A stretch of 34,432 nt of DNA, taken from positions 1-34,432 of the forward strand of contig JAQGHQ010000155.1 in assembly GCA_028288765.1 (NCBI GenBank), read 5' to 3'. The DNA is from Gemmataceae bacterium (lineage in GTDB: Bacteria; Planctomycetota; Planctomycetia; Gemmatales; Gemmataceae). Made by a program: the position numbers and the translations under genes. Positions 22,812 through 30,975 of the stretch are shown here, one piece after another; within the stretch, counting starts at the first letter, position 1, and each line of letters opens with the position of its first letter. The notes below the pieces were generated by a model. That model ran no database searches. It had not been told where the DNA came from and worked only from the letters and a program-made list of their open reading frames with translations.

Positions 22812-24704
22812 TCATTCGATCCGGAACGCCTCCTTCAGACACGCCAGGGCTTCTTCCCCGCGGGCCGCGTCGACCACCACGCCGACGCAGACCTCGCTCG
22901 TGTTGATCATGTTGATGTTGATCCCCCGGTCGGCCAGGGCCCCGAACATGCCCCGGGCCACGCCGGTGTGGGTCCGCATCCCGACCCCGAGGACGAACAG
23001 CACCGCCACGTCGCCGTCCCCCACCACCCGGCAGCCCGGGTCGATCAGGCGGACCACGTCCTGCGTCCGTTTCAGGGCCCGGGTCAGGTCCGCCCGCGGG
23101 ACGGTGAAGGACAGCTCCGCCTTCCCGGGGGCGGTCAGGTTCTGGACGATCATGTCGACGACGATCCCGCCGGTGGCGACCGCGTTGAACACCGTCGAGC
23201 AGTTCCCCGGCCGGTCGGGCAGGTCGAGGATCGTGATCCGGCTCTGGTCCGGGTTCAATTGCGCGCTGCTGACGAGGACGTCCTCCATCCCCTCCAGCCG
23301 GGCGACCGCGGCCTCGCGGTCCCGGACCCCGGGGACGACGAGCGGGGCCGGGCGGGGCTTGAACGACCCGTCGGCCGGGACCCCGGCCCCCTTGCGGGGC
23401 TGGGCCAGACCGAACGCGGCGTGGACCGCCCGCAGGGCCTTCCGCCCGAGGACCGCCTTCTGGGCGTCCAGGTGGGCCTGCTTGACCTTTGCGGCCGGCG
23501 GCTCGCCCGGCTCGGCCGGGACCGGGGCGGCCTCGTCCTCCTCGATCAGGACGCTGATCTTGATGTCCCCGGTGGTGATCATCTTCAGGTTGATCCCGGC
23601 GGCGGAGAGGGCGGCGAACATCTTCTCGGCCACCCCGGTGTGGGTCCGCATCCCGGCCCCGACGACCGACACCTTGGTCACCCGCCCGGTCTCCCGGAGG
23701 ACGGCCCCGAGGTCGGCCGCGATCGGCCGCAGGGTTCGGAGCGTCCGGTCCCGCTCGGCGTTGAGGACGGTGAACCCGATCGTCGCCTTGCCCCCGCCCC
23801 CGGCGCTCTGGGCGATCATGTCGACGGCGATGTTCACGTTGGCCAGTTCCGCGAAGATCTGGTGGCTGACCCCGGGCCGGTCCGGCACCCCCTCGAGAAC
23901 CAGCCGGGCCTCGTCCGCGGCGAGGGCAACCCCGCACACCGGGATCTCCCGCATCCAGTCCGATTCCGGGACGATCCAGGTCCCGGGCGCGTCGGACCGG
24001 GCGTTCCGGACCACCAGCGGGACGTCGAACTTCTTGGCAAACTCGATGCTCCGGGAGTGCATCACCCCGGCCCCCATGCTCGCCATCTCGAGCATCTCGT
24101 CGTAGCTGATCGCGTCCATCTTGCGGGCGTCCGGGACGACCCGCGGGTCGGTCGTGTACACCCCGTCGACGTCGGTGTAGATCTCGCACTCGACGTCGGC
24201 CCCGGCGAGCTTCATGGCGGCCGCGACCGCGACCGCGGTGGTGTCGGACCCGCCCCGGCCGAGGGTGGTGATCTCCTCCCGCCGGTTCATCCCCTGGAAC
24301 CCGGCCAGGACCACAATGTTCCCGGCGTCGAGGGCTTTCCGGAGCCGGGCCGTCTCGATCCCGCGGATCCGGGCTTTGCGGTGGGTGTCGTCGGTGATGA
24401 TCCCGATCTGAGGGCCGGTGAAACTGACCGCCTTCTCGCCGAGGTCGTGGATGGCCATGGCGGTGAGGGCGATGGAGATCTGCTCGCCGGTGGCGAGGAG
24501 CATGTCCATCTCCCGGGCGGACGGCCGGGCGGTCATCTCGGCGGCCTTGGCGATCAGGTCGTCGGTGGTGTTCCCCTGGGCGCTGACGACGACGATCACC
24601 TGGTTCCCGCCGTGCTTCGCCCGGATCGCCTTGCGGGCGGCTTCCCGCACCAGGTCCGCGTCCCTCAGACTCGACCCGCCGAACTTCTGGACCACCACGC
24701 CCAC
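22812..24704 (-). CDS. lysC: Aspartate kinase with four ACT domains
   Basis: Aspartokinase (ATP + L-aspartate to aspartyl phosphate), the first step to lysine, threonine, methionine and diaminopimelate. I start it at the GTG at 24704 so that VQKFGGSS (5-12) is near the N-terminus as in the family; a GTG at 24740 would add 12 residues. Kinase motifs are KFGGSS 7-12, GRGGSDTTA 149-157 and VDGVYTTDPR 179-188. ACT1/ACT2 (~265-420) end with ALRAVHAAFGL, the normal C-terminus of a ~400-residue enzyme. A Pro/Ala-rich linker then leads to a second ACT pair (~470-630; DLPDRPGNCSTVFNAV, GVGMRTHTGVARGMFGALAD). At 630 residues it is far longer than usual, resembling the four-ACT architecture known in cyanobacteria, and likely has complex feedback control by lysine/threonine. 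Confidence 0.95.
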   Translation of the reverse strand: MGVVVQKFGGSSLRDADLVREAARKAIRAKHGGNQVIVVVSAQGNTTDDLIAKAAEMTARPSAREMDMLLATGEQISIALTAMAIHDLGEKAVSFTGPQIGIITDDTHRKARIRGIETARLRKALDAGNIVVLAGFQGMNRREEITTLGRGGSDTTAVAVAAAMKLAGADVECEIYTDVDGVYTTDPRVVPDARKMDAISYDEMLEMASMGAGVMHSRSIEFAKKFDVPLVVRNARSDAPGTWIVPESDWMREIPVCGVALAADEARLVLEGVPDRPGVSHQIFAELANVNIAVDMIAQSAGGGGKATIGFTVLNAERDRTLRTLRPIAADLGAVLRETGRVTKVSVVGAGMRTHTGVAEKMFAALSAAGINLKMITTGDIKISVLIEEDEAAPVPAEPGEPPAAKVKQAHLDAQKAVLGRKALRAVHAAFGLAQPRKGAGVPADGSFKPRPAPLVVPGVRDREAAVARLEGMEDVLVSSAQLNPDQSRITILDLPDRPGNCSTVFNAVATGGIVVDMIVQNLTAPGKAELSFTVPRADLTRALKRTQDVVRLIDPGCRVVGDGDVAVLFVLGVGMRTHTGVARGMFGALADRGININMINTSEVCVGVVVDAARGEEALACLKEAFRIE

Positions 24705-24817
24705 GGCAACACCCCGCGTCTGGAGAGAACGACCAGTCACGGAGTTAGCATAGCCGGGGTGGAAGGGTACGCAAACGGCGGCCCGACCGGTGCCGTGGGT
24801 CGCCGACGTCGAAGTGG

Positions 24818-25108
24818 TTAACGGACGGGCAGGGGCACGGGCCCGACAGGTTTGGCATCACGGCTCGCTTTGACCACCCAAGGCAGGGTGAAAAGATCAC
24901 CGACAATCGAGAGAGGCAGGTCGACGATTGCGACATGGCAGACCAACCAGTTGTCGCCCTGGAATAACGCGGTCAAGTCCTCAGGGACGCCACCGAACAC
25001 GCGGGGCCGTTCCGAGTAAACCGTCCCGACGTTGCAGGCCGTCCCGCAGCCGGACAGAAAAAGCGATCCGAGGACGATGCCGGTGAGCGCTGTCGGTCGA
25101 AGGGACAT
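24818..25108 (-). CDS. YceK/YidQ-type small lipoprotein
   Basis: A 96-residue protein from ATG 25108, supported by GGAG about eight bases upstream; longer in-frame starts lack a signal peptide. The N-terminus MSLRPTALTGIVLGSLFLSG ends in a lipobox (FLSGC, Cys21). The remainder follows the YceK pattern: a short Tyr/Pro segment (VYSERPRVFGGVPEDLTALF) and the hallmark IVDLPLSIVGDLFTLPW, which corresponds to the conserved D-LPLS-D-LP block. It is an envelope lipoprotein of unknown function. It lies 113 bp upstream of the aspartate kinase start, on the same strand, with no sign of functional linkage. Confidence 0.85.
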   Translation of the reverse strand: MSLRPTALTGIVLGSLFLSGCGTACNVGTVYSERPRVFGGVPEDLTALFQGDNWLVCHVAIVDLPLSIVGDLFTLPWVVKASRDAKPVGPVPLPVR

Positions 25109-25340
25109 CGTCGGAACTCCGTCGGGCTGATCCTGGTGCAATAAGCAGATCGACGGGCACGGCGGAGGGACGTGAACGATCTTGACCGGCCGCCCGGTGC
25201 CGGCCATGCGAGCGGGCCGATCTTCGGGCTTTTCTCCTCCACCTGCCTGGTCGGTATGAACCACGCGACCCGACCGGCCGATAGCGGCCGATCACGTTCC
25301 GGAGTGAGGCCGTCCCGGTCGGGCGGTCCGCGCGATCGCC

Positions 25341-28300
25341 TCACTCGATGACGATCCGCCCCTTGACACGCTCCACGGGGTTGGCCGCGAGCGCCGGGAC
25401 GACCCACTCGCGGTCGACCCCGCGGATCGTGATTCGGTGCTTGCCCGCTTCGAGCGGCGGCACCTGAACGACCCCGGCCCCGTCCGCCTGCAACTTGTCC
25501 GGCCAGAGGGCCCGGGTCAGGGGGCCGGGGGGGCGGTGCAGAGTCACCTCCAGGCCCGGGCGCGGCTTCCCGGCCGGATCAACGAGTTCGATCACGCCGG
25601 GCAGACCGGGTTCACCGACGTCCAGGTCGAGTTCGACCGGGCCGGCCGTGCCCGGCTTGACGGTGACCAGCTTGGCCGCGGACAGCCAGATGTCGTCGAG
25701 AACCGCCTGGACCCGATACGTCCCGGAGGTGAGCCCGGCCAACTCGTAGGCGCCGTCGGCCCCGGGGTTGCCCCGGGCACTCAGGAAGTCGTCGAGGCTC
25801 CCCTTTCCCTCATAGGCCGCAAGGACGCGAACCTGTCCGGCGCGGCGGAGAGGGCTCTTACCCCCGACGGTGACCGTCCCGCGGACCGTGGCCGCTGGCG
25901 GCAGGACCAGCCGGAGTTCCTTGCCGTCCGGCCGAAGGGGGAGGGGCATAACCGCCGCCCCGTGGGCGCCCGGCAACGTGGCGACCAGCACCGGTTTCTC
26001 GAGGCCGATGGCGGGGGGACTTAAAACCGACAAGCCTTGAAGGTGCATCCGGCCCGTCGCGTCGGTCAGACCGTGGGCTACCGGGTTCGCCCCGCCGGGG
26101 CGGAAAATCACGACCGAAGCGGCATACGCCGGGGTCTTCCCGTCGGGTAAGAACACCCGGCCCACGGCCGGCCGATCGAGGCCGGCATTCCAGACTCCGT
26201 CCTGCCACCCTTGACCGGAGCCCGGCTTGGGGACGACCATATCCGGCTCTGGCTTGGCCGGCGGGCGGAACTCCACGCGGGCCACCCGGTCGGCGACAAC
26301 CTCGATGGTCTCGGACGCGCAGGTCGGCCGGTCGTCACCCGCTTCGAGCCCCAGGGTCACGGTCTGTTTCCCGACCGGGTACGGGCCGGCCACGAATTCC
26401 CCGGTCCCGGGGTGGTAATTCGCCTGCCACCCGCCGGTCACGTTCGTCCGTTCCCACGTGAAGTTGTAGTCGGCGGCGCGGCGGCCTGCCGGCGGGCGGA
26501 CGACGCCGCGGACGTAGCCCACCGCGTGGGGCCGGACCACAGCCACCGTCTCTTGGCCGAGGGACGTCGTCACTTCCGTCTGTGTGAAGGCGGTTCGCCC
26601 GACGAGATCCTTGTCGTCCGGCATGGCCTCTCCGCCGCCGCCCAGGGCCGGCAACGCCGCCCCCTCGGCGTACGCCTCAATCCGGTGTCGGCCCGCGAGC
26701 AGGCCGGTGAAGCGGACGTCGCCGTTCGCGTCCGTGCTGCCGACGCCCGCATCCCCGGTGACGAACCCACGGATCGGCTTGCCCTCGCCGGTCCGCAGAC
26801 GGACGATGAGACTTCCCGGGTTGACACGTTCCGCGGTCAGCACAACGGGTGGGGCCTCGGCCAGGAGCGGCGACACGCCCACCACGCCGGCCGCCTGGTA
26901 GAACGGCGGGTCGTTCAAGGGGATGAAACGGAGTGGCGTGTCGCGGTATCGCAGCTCGACCCGCCACAGGCCCGCCCGACCGACACCGAGTCCGCCGGCG
27001 CCGTCCGGGCTCAGGGGCACGCTGGCGGACACTCCGGACTCGACGAGCGGGGAGCCCCAAGAGATGGCCGTTCGTGTTTCCCGGGGTGGCCGACCGTCCA
27101 CATGTCGGATCTGGAACCGAACGGCCGTGTGGTGCGGGTACACGGCCAATCGGAACCGGGTGGCCTGGCCCACCCGAACTCCCACTCCTGCGGCCGTCCC
27201 CGAACTGCCCGCCGGCTGCCCCGCCCAGGCGAATTCGAACTGCCGCAGCCCGTCGAGGCCGCCCGCCGCGGCCTCGATCTGGTAGAGGCCTGGGGTCAGG
27301 TGGTCGAACCGCGCGACCCCCTTCGCGTCGGCCGTCGCGGTGGGGGAGAGGAGTTGTTCGACCTGCTCCCGTTCCTTTTCGCGCGCAGCCCCGACGTAAG
27401 CCCGGCTGCTGAGCGGAACCCCGCCCGTCCGTGTCAGCCGGACCCCCGCTTGCGGCACGGGCACGCCGCCCGCCAGGATCTCCACCTCCAACAGCCCGCC
27501 CTGCGGCGACAGGGCGACGTCGGTACCCTCGGTCATCGGCACCTGCACCGGGGGGCGGCCGGGTTTGTGGACCAGGACGGTGCCGGAGAACGCCGACAGA
27601 TGCTTCTCCCCCTCGATTTTCCAGTGCCCTGTTGCGTCGGTCTTGGCGGCCCGAACGGTTTCGTACATCCGAATGCCGCCGTGGTAGCTCGCCACGACGT
27701 AGACGTCGGCTCCCGGGACCGGGGTGCCGGCTTCGTCGCGAACGGTGCCCGATGCCCACGTCGCCCGGCCGGCCCCGTCGCCGCCCGGGTCCGCCCCCGG
27801 GAACCACGCCGGTGTCGAAGGCTCGGGGCGGAAGACGACCGACGTCACGCGGTGACCGGGGGGCACGAACACCGACGCGCGGATCGCCAGGCGGGCAGCG
27901 GGCGTGCGGGGCGCCAGCCAGTACCGTCCGGGGGGCACGCCCTTCAACACGAACCGGCCCTGGTCGTCGCAGTCGGCCCGGATCTCCGTTCGGCCCGGAC
28001 CGTCGAGCCGCAGGTAGGTCCCCGGGGTCAAATTCTTCTTGGGCACGACCCCTTCGATGCTCCCGAACGGGAGCAAGGCCGGCATGTGCGGGCGGGCCGT
28101 CCGGCCCGTCACCAGCTCGAACAGGCCCGTCCCGCCGTACCCGACGCCGTTCACCCGAGCCCCCAGCGCGTAAACCCCCTCCGGCCATGAGAAGCGTGTC
28201 CGCCCGGCGGCATCGGTCCGGGCTTGCACCACGGCCGCTTTGGGATCGAACGGGCCGTGGTCTCCGATCCGAACGATTTCGACCTGGGTGTTTGCGGCGG

Positions 28301-28430
28301 GTTCTCCGCCGGGGGTCCGGACGAGCAGTTCGACGGTACCGGTTCCGGCCGGGGTGTTGTCCTGGGCCGATCCCGAAACCGCGACCAGCCCAACCAAGAG
28401 CACGGCCAGCGGTGGTAATGTGGCTTTCAT
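25341..28430 (-). CDS. Large secreted protein of carboxypeptidase-regulatory/Cna-B-like repeats
   Basis: A 1029-residue protein from ATG 28430 (AGGA about ten bases upstream), with a signal peptide MKATLPPLAVLLVGLVAVSG cleaved near SAQD. The remainder is a string of roughly ten Ig-like beta-sandwich units of the carboxypeptidase D regulatory or Cna-B type. Each has a G-x-V-x-D/P opening and a TDATGRMHLQGL or TDAAGRTRFSWP-like D-x-x-G centre and ends in G-x-Y or G-x-H-R-I (ASGTVRDEAGTPVPGADVYV, VRGTVTVGGKSPLRRAGQVR, LTSGTYRVQAVLDDI). No catalytic domain is visible. Presumably a cell-surface or periplasmic structural/binding protein. It is divergent from the PQQ-propeller gene, which may share the 314-bp region between them. 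Confidence 0.88.
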   Translation of the reverse strand: MKATLPPLAVLLVGLVAVSGSAQDNTPAGTGTVELLVRTPGGEPAANTQVEIVRIGDHGPFDPKAAVVQARTDAAGRTRFSWPEGVYALGARVNGVGYGGTGLFELVTGRTARPHMPALLPFGSIEGVVPKKNLTPGTYLRLDGPGRTEIRADCDDQGRFVLKGVPPGRYWLAPRTPAARLAIRASVFVPPGHRVTSVVFRPEPSTPAWFPGADPGGDGAGRATWASGTVRDEAGTPVPGADVYVVASYHGGIRMYETVRAAKTDATGHWKIEGEKHLSAFSGTVLVHKPGRPPVQVPMTEGTDVALSPQGGLLEVEILAGGVPVPQAGVRLTRTGGVPLSSRAYVGAAREKEREQVEQLLSPTATADAKGVARFDHLTPGLYQIEAAAGGLDGLRQFEFAWAGQPAGSSGTAAGVGVRVGQATRFRLAVYPHHTAVRFQIRHVDGRPPRETRTAISWGSPLVESGVSASVPLSPDGAGGLGVGRAGLWRVELRYRDTPLRFIPLNDPPFYQAAGVVGVSPLLAEAPPVVLTAERVNPGSLIVRLRTGEGKPIRGFVTGDAGVGSTDANGDVRFTGLLAGRHRIEAYAEGAALPALGGGGEAMPDDKDLVGRTAFTQTEVTTSLGQETVAVVRPHAVGYVRGVVRPPAGRRAADYNFTWERTNVTGGWQANYHPGTGEFVAGPYPVGKQTVTLGLEAGDDRPTCASETIEVVADRVARVEFRPPAKPEPDMVVPKPGSGQGWQDGVWNAGLDRPAVGRVFLPDGKTPAYAASVVIFRPGGANPVAHGLTDATGRMHLQGLSVLSPPAIGLEKPVLVATLPGAHGAAVMPLPLRPDGKELRLVLPPAATVRGTVTVGGKSPLRRAGQVRVLAAYEGKGSLDDFLSARGNPGADGAYELAGLTSGTYRVQAVLDDIWLSAAKLVTVKPGTAGPVELDLDVGEPGLPGVIELVDPAGKPRPGLEVTLHRPPGPLTRALWPDKLQADGAGVVQVPPLEAGKHRITIRGVDREWVVPALAANPVERVKGRIVIE

Positions 28431-28744
28431 GAAGTTGTCATCCTGCTCATCCGCCCCGACCATATCGACGACGGCGGGGACGACCGGTGTCCGGCATGTC
28501 ACGGCTGAACCGCCCCGGCGGCCGTGTGACGAACGCAGTATCCAACCCCGACCGGCCGGACACAAGGCCGGGCCGATTGGTTCTGTTTCGGGCGACCGGT
28601 CGTATCACCCGGTGAACCCACTGACGGGCGGGGACCCGTTGAACGCCCCCGCCACGTCGGATACCCTTTTCATCATCCCGCCTGTGTGACGGCGGCCACT
28701 CCCGGTCGTCCCACCCCTACCCCGCTCCCCGGAGATCTGCTCCC
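28431..28744. other. Divergent intergenic region
   Basis: 314 bp between the starts of the divergent Cna-B-like and PQQ-propeller genes; it must hold both promoters. I see no strong -35/-10 pair, operator dyad or repeat element here. The GGAGA ribosome site for the propeller gene is at about 28730-28734. Confidence 0.5.
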
Positions 28745-30001
28745 GTGACCCGCCGATTCCTCCTCGCATGCCTGGTCGTGGCCGCCGCGGCGGCCGCCCC
28801 CGCCCTCGCCGACAACTGGCCCCAGTGGCGCGGCCCGAAGAACGACGGCCACTCCGCCGAAATGGGCCTCCCGACCGAGTGGGGACCGGACAAGAACGTG
28901 GTCTGGAAGCTGAAGATGCCCGGCCACGGGTCGTCGACCCCGTGTATCTGGGGGGACAAGATCTTCCTGACGTCCATGGACGGCGAGGCGGCGTTCCTGT
29001 TTTGCATCGGGACCGACGGGAAGGAGAAGTGGAAGCGGAAAATGACGGCTAACGCCCGGGGCGGGTACCGCGGGGAGGGCGACGACGCCTCCGCCTCGTG
29101 CAGCACCGACGGGAAGCACGTCTGGGCGTTCGTCGGAACCGGCCGGCTCGCCTGCTACGACCTCGACGGCAACCCGGCCTGGGAGGCCGACGTCCAGCGA
29201 TACGGGAAGTTCGGCATCCAGTTCGGCATCCACTGGACCCCGGTGCTCTACCAGGGCCGGCTGTACCTCCAGGTGATGCACCGGAATGCGCAGCTGCTCG
29301 TCGCCCTCGACGCCGCGACCGGCAAGGAACTCTGGAAGGCCGAGCGGAAGGGGTACAGTAAGGGCGAGAGCCCGGACGTGTACGCCTCGGCGTTCATATG
29401 GGAGGGGGACGGCGGGCCCCTCCTGGTCGCCCACGGGAACGACTACTGCACCGCCCACCGGATCGACGACGGGGCCGAGGTGTGGCGGGTCGACGGGCTG
29501 AACCCGACGACCAACGGGGCGTGGCGGTTCGTGTCGTCGCCGCTCGTTACCCCAAACCTGATCGTGGTCCCGTCGTGCAAGAACGGGCCGACGGTCGGGC
29601 TCAATCCTGTCGGGGCAAAGGGGAAGATCGGTCCGGAGAACCCGGCCGAGCTGTGGCGGCTCAAATTCACCCCGGACGTGGTTTCCCCGCTGCTCATCGA
29701 CGACGTGGTGTACCTGCTCGGGGACGGGCCGCTGACCGCGGTCGAGGCCAAGACCGGGAAGCAGATCTACCGGCAACAACTCCCGGCGAAGCAGATCTAC
29801 CGAGGGAACATGGTGTACGCCGACGGAAGAATCTACATCGTCGGCCGCGACGGCATCGGGCTCGTGGTGCAGCCCGGGAAAGAGTTCAAGGTACTCGCCA
29901 CGAACGATCTGAAGGAGAAGGTGTACGCCTCCCCCGCGGTCGCCGGCGGGCGGCTGTACATCCGCAGCTGGGACCACCTGTACTGCTTCGGGATGAAGTG
30001 A
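28745..30001 (+). CDS. PQQ-binding-like beta-propeller protein
   Basis: A 418-residue exported protein from GTG 28745 with GGAGA upstream and a signal peptide MTRRFLLACLVVAAAAAAPA cleaved near ALAD. It opens with DNWPQWRGPKNDGHSAE, the W-P-x-W-R-G-P block of planctomycete propellers. It then repeats blades of the PQQ/quinoprotein type: VVWKLKMPGHGSSTPCIWGD, LVALDAATGKELWKAERKG, EVWRVDGLNP, and TAVEAKTGKQIYRQ with a late VYASPAVAGGRLYIRSWDHL. Such proteins are usually BamB-like scaffolds or sugar/alcohol-oxidoreductase-like without catalytic residues. No PQQ ligands or dehydrogenase disulfide motif are visible, so a structural or binding role is more likely than an enzyme. Confidence 0.92.
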   Translation: MTRRFLLACLVVAAAAAAPALADNWPQWRGPKNDGHSAEMGLPTEWGPDKNVVWKLKMPGHGSSTPCIWGDKIFLTSMDGEAAFLFCIGTDGKEKWKRKMTANARGGYRGEGDDASASCSTDGKHVWAFVGTGRLACYDLDGNPAWEADVQRYGKFGIQFGIHWTPVLYQGRLYLQVMHRNAQLLVALDAATGKELWKAERKGYSKGESPDVYASAFIWEGDGGPLLVAHGNDYCTAHRIDDGAEVWRVDGLNPTTNGAWRFVSSPLVTPNLIVVPSCKNGPTVGLNPVGAKGKIGPENPAELWRLKFTPDVVSPLLIDDVVYLLGDGPLTAVEAKTGKQIYRQQLPAKQIYRGNMVYADGRIYIVGRDGIGLVVQPGKEFKVLATNDLKEKVYASPAVAGGRLYIRSWDHLYCFGMK

Positions 30002-30414
30002 GTGTCTTCGGCGAGCGGGGGGCTCATGCCCCCCGAACCCCCTCCCCCCGTTCCCGCACTCTGGTGCCTTGTATCTTCTCGTCTCTCCGTCCCACACTCC
30101 GCGCGATGCATTATCCACCTCCGCGGATCTCTGGTCGGAGGTGTTTGTACCCCGGAGGGGTTGTAGTCCACAGCCCAGGGTCGCGAGCGCACCCTGGGTC
30201 TGGGGAGCGAGGGCTTCCGGGGCGAGATTCCCCGACCCAGGGTGCGCGAAGCGCGACCCTGGGCTGTGGACTACAACCCCTCCGGGGTAAAGCCGGGTAC
30301 AGCCGGTGCCGTTTTCCTTGGCCGATCCGCAGAAACGCGGAGCGTCGAAGAGGGCATTCCCACGAGGAGCGTGGGAACGAGGAGAGGCGGCGGGTCGGAA
30401 GAGGGTGATACCGA
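30002..30414. other. Intergenic region dominated by a large palindrome
   Basis: 413 bp between the convergent PQQ-propeller and FHA genes. It contains the 142-bp palindrome (30148-30289) and, at 30339-30390, a hairpin ATTCCCACG-aggag-CGTGGGAACG that repeats words found in the element at 10007-10247. No protein-like frame. Confidence 0.6.
30148..30289. repeat. 142-bp palindrome with perfect 38-bp arms
   Basis: The arm 30148-30185 (starting TACCCCGGAGGGG) is matched without a mismatch by the inverted arm 30252-30289. Inside it a second, nearly perfect inverted pair, GCGCACCCTGGGTC and GACCCAGGGTGCGC, extends the stem to most of the element. The words AGCCCAGGG/CCCTGGGCT are shared with the repeat at 8530-8653. 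It would form a very stable cruciform or RNA hairpin between convergent genes. Confidence 0.88.
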
Positions 30415-30816
30415 TCAGTGTCGGGGTGTCTTTGGCCCGGGGTAGACGTCCGGGTGGACGTTCCGCCGGATCGGCGGAGCCGCGTCGTCCCGTTTGACCG
30501 GCTCGGCCTCGACCACCAGGTCGGCCTCCAGGTCGGCCCCGAACTTCACCTGATACTTGAGGTTGGCGATCGTCAGCTGGTCGTTCGGCAGGAGCGCGGC
30601 CCGGCGGACCCGCTGGCCGTTCACCCGCGTCCCGTTCGTGCTGCCCAGGTCGCGCACGAGGAGCAGCCCGTCGGTCTTCACGACCACGCAGTGCAGCTTC
30701 GACACGCTCTTGTGGTCGAGCCGGACGTCGCAGTCCTCGTCGCGTCCGAAGAGGGTCAGGTCTTTCACCACATCGACCGGCGGACCGCCGTCGACGGGTA
30801 CCAATCGGGCACGCAT
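30415..30816 (-). CDS. FHA-domain protein
   Basis: A 133-residue cytoplasmic protein from ATG 30816. Residues ~5-95 form a complete FHA (phosphothreonine-binding) domain: LTLFGRDEDCDVRLDHKSVS, then KLHCVVVKTDGLLLVRDLGS and TNGTRVNGQRV, with the conserved GR, S-x-x-H and NG positions intact. A positively charged, Pro-rich ~40-residue tail follows (VVEAEPVKRDDAAPPIRR). No kinase, export or membrane segment is present. FHA-only proteins act as adaptors for Ser/Thr kinases, abundant in planctomycetes, or in secretion. It follows the lipoprotein gene on the same strand after a terminator-like hairpin, so it probably has its own transcript. Confidence 0.92.
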   Translation of the reverse strand: MRARLVPVDGGPPVDVVKDLTLFGRDEDCDVRLDHKSVSKLHCVVVKTDGLLLVRDLGSTNGTRVNGQRVRRAALLPNDQLTIANLKYQVKFGADLEADLVVEAEPVKRDDAAPPIRRNVHPDVYPGPKTPRH

Positions 30817-30929
30817 CGGGTGTTGCCCTCGGTGATCCGCTTACCCGGGGGAAAGCCGGGCGTCTCCATTCTTCCCGGCCGCAGTCTGCTTAACAAGGGA
30901 CCGTCACCTCGGACCCGGGGCTTTTGATA

Positions 30930-30974
30930 GGGGCCCACCCCCGAGCGGGCGGACCACACTCCCGCCCGGGCCCC
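30930..30974 (-). terminator. Hairpin at the end of the kdsA-lipoprotein operon
   Basis: The outer stem GGGGCCC/GGGCCCC (30930-30936 with 30968-30974) and inner stem CGGGCGG/CCGCCCG (30946-30952 with 30962-30968) begin one base after the lipoprotein stop on the minus strand. There is no U-tract, so it may need Rho or act as an RNA-stability hairpin. Confidence 0.5.
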
Positions 30975-30975
30975 G

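Noticed and set aside
22596..24821. A 741-codon open frame on the plus strand
   Set aside because: Antisense shadow of the aspartate kinase (Asp/Gly/Pro/His/Arg-rich).
26211..28190. A 659-codon open frame on the plus strand
   Set aside because: Antisense shadow of the secreted Cna-B-like protein, without domain-like content.
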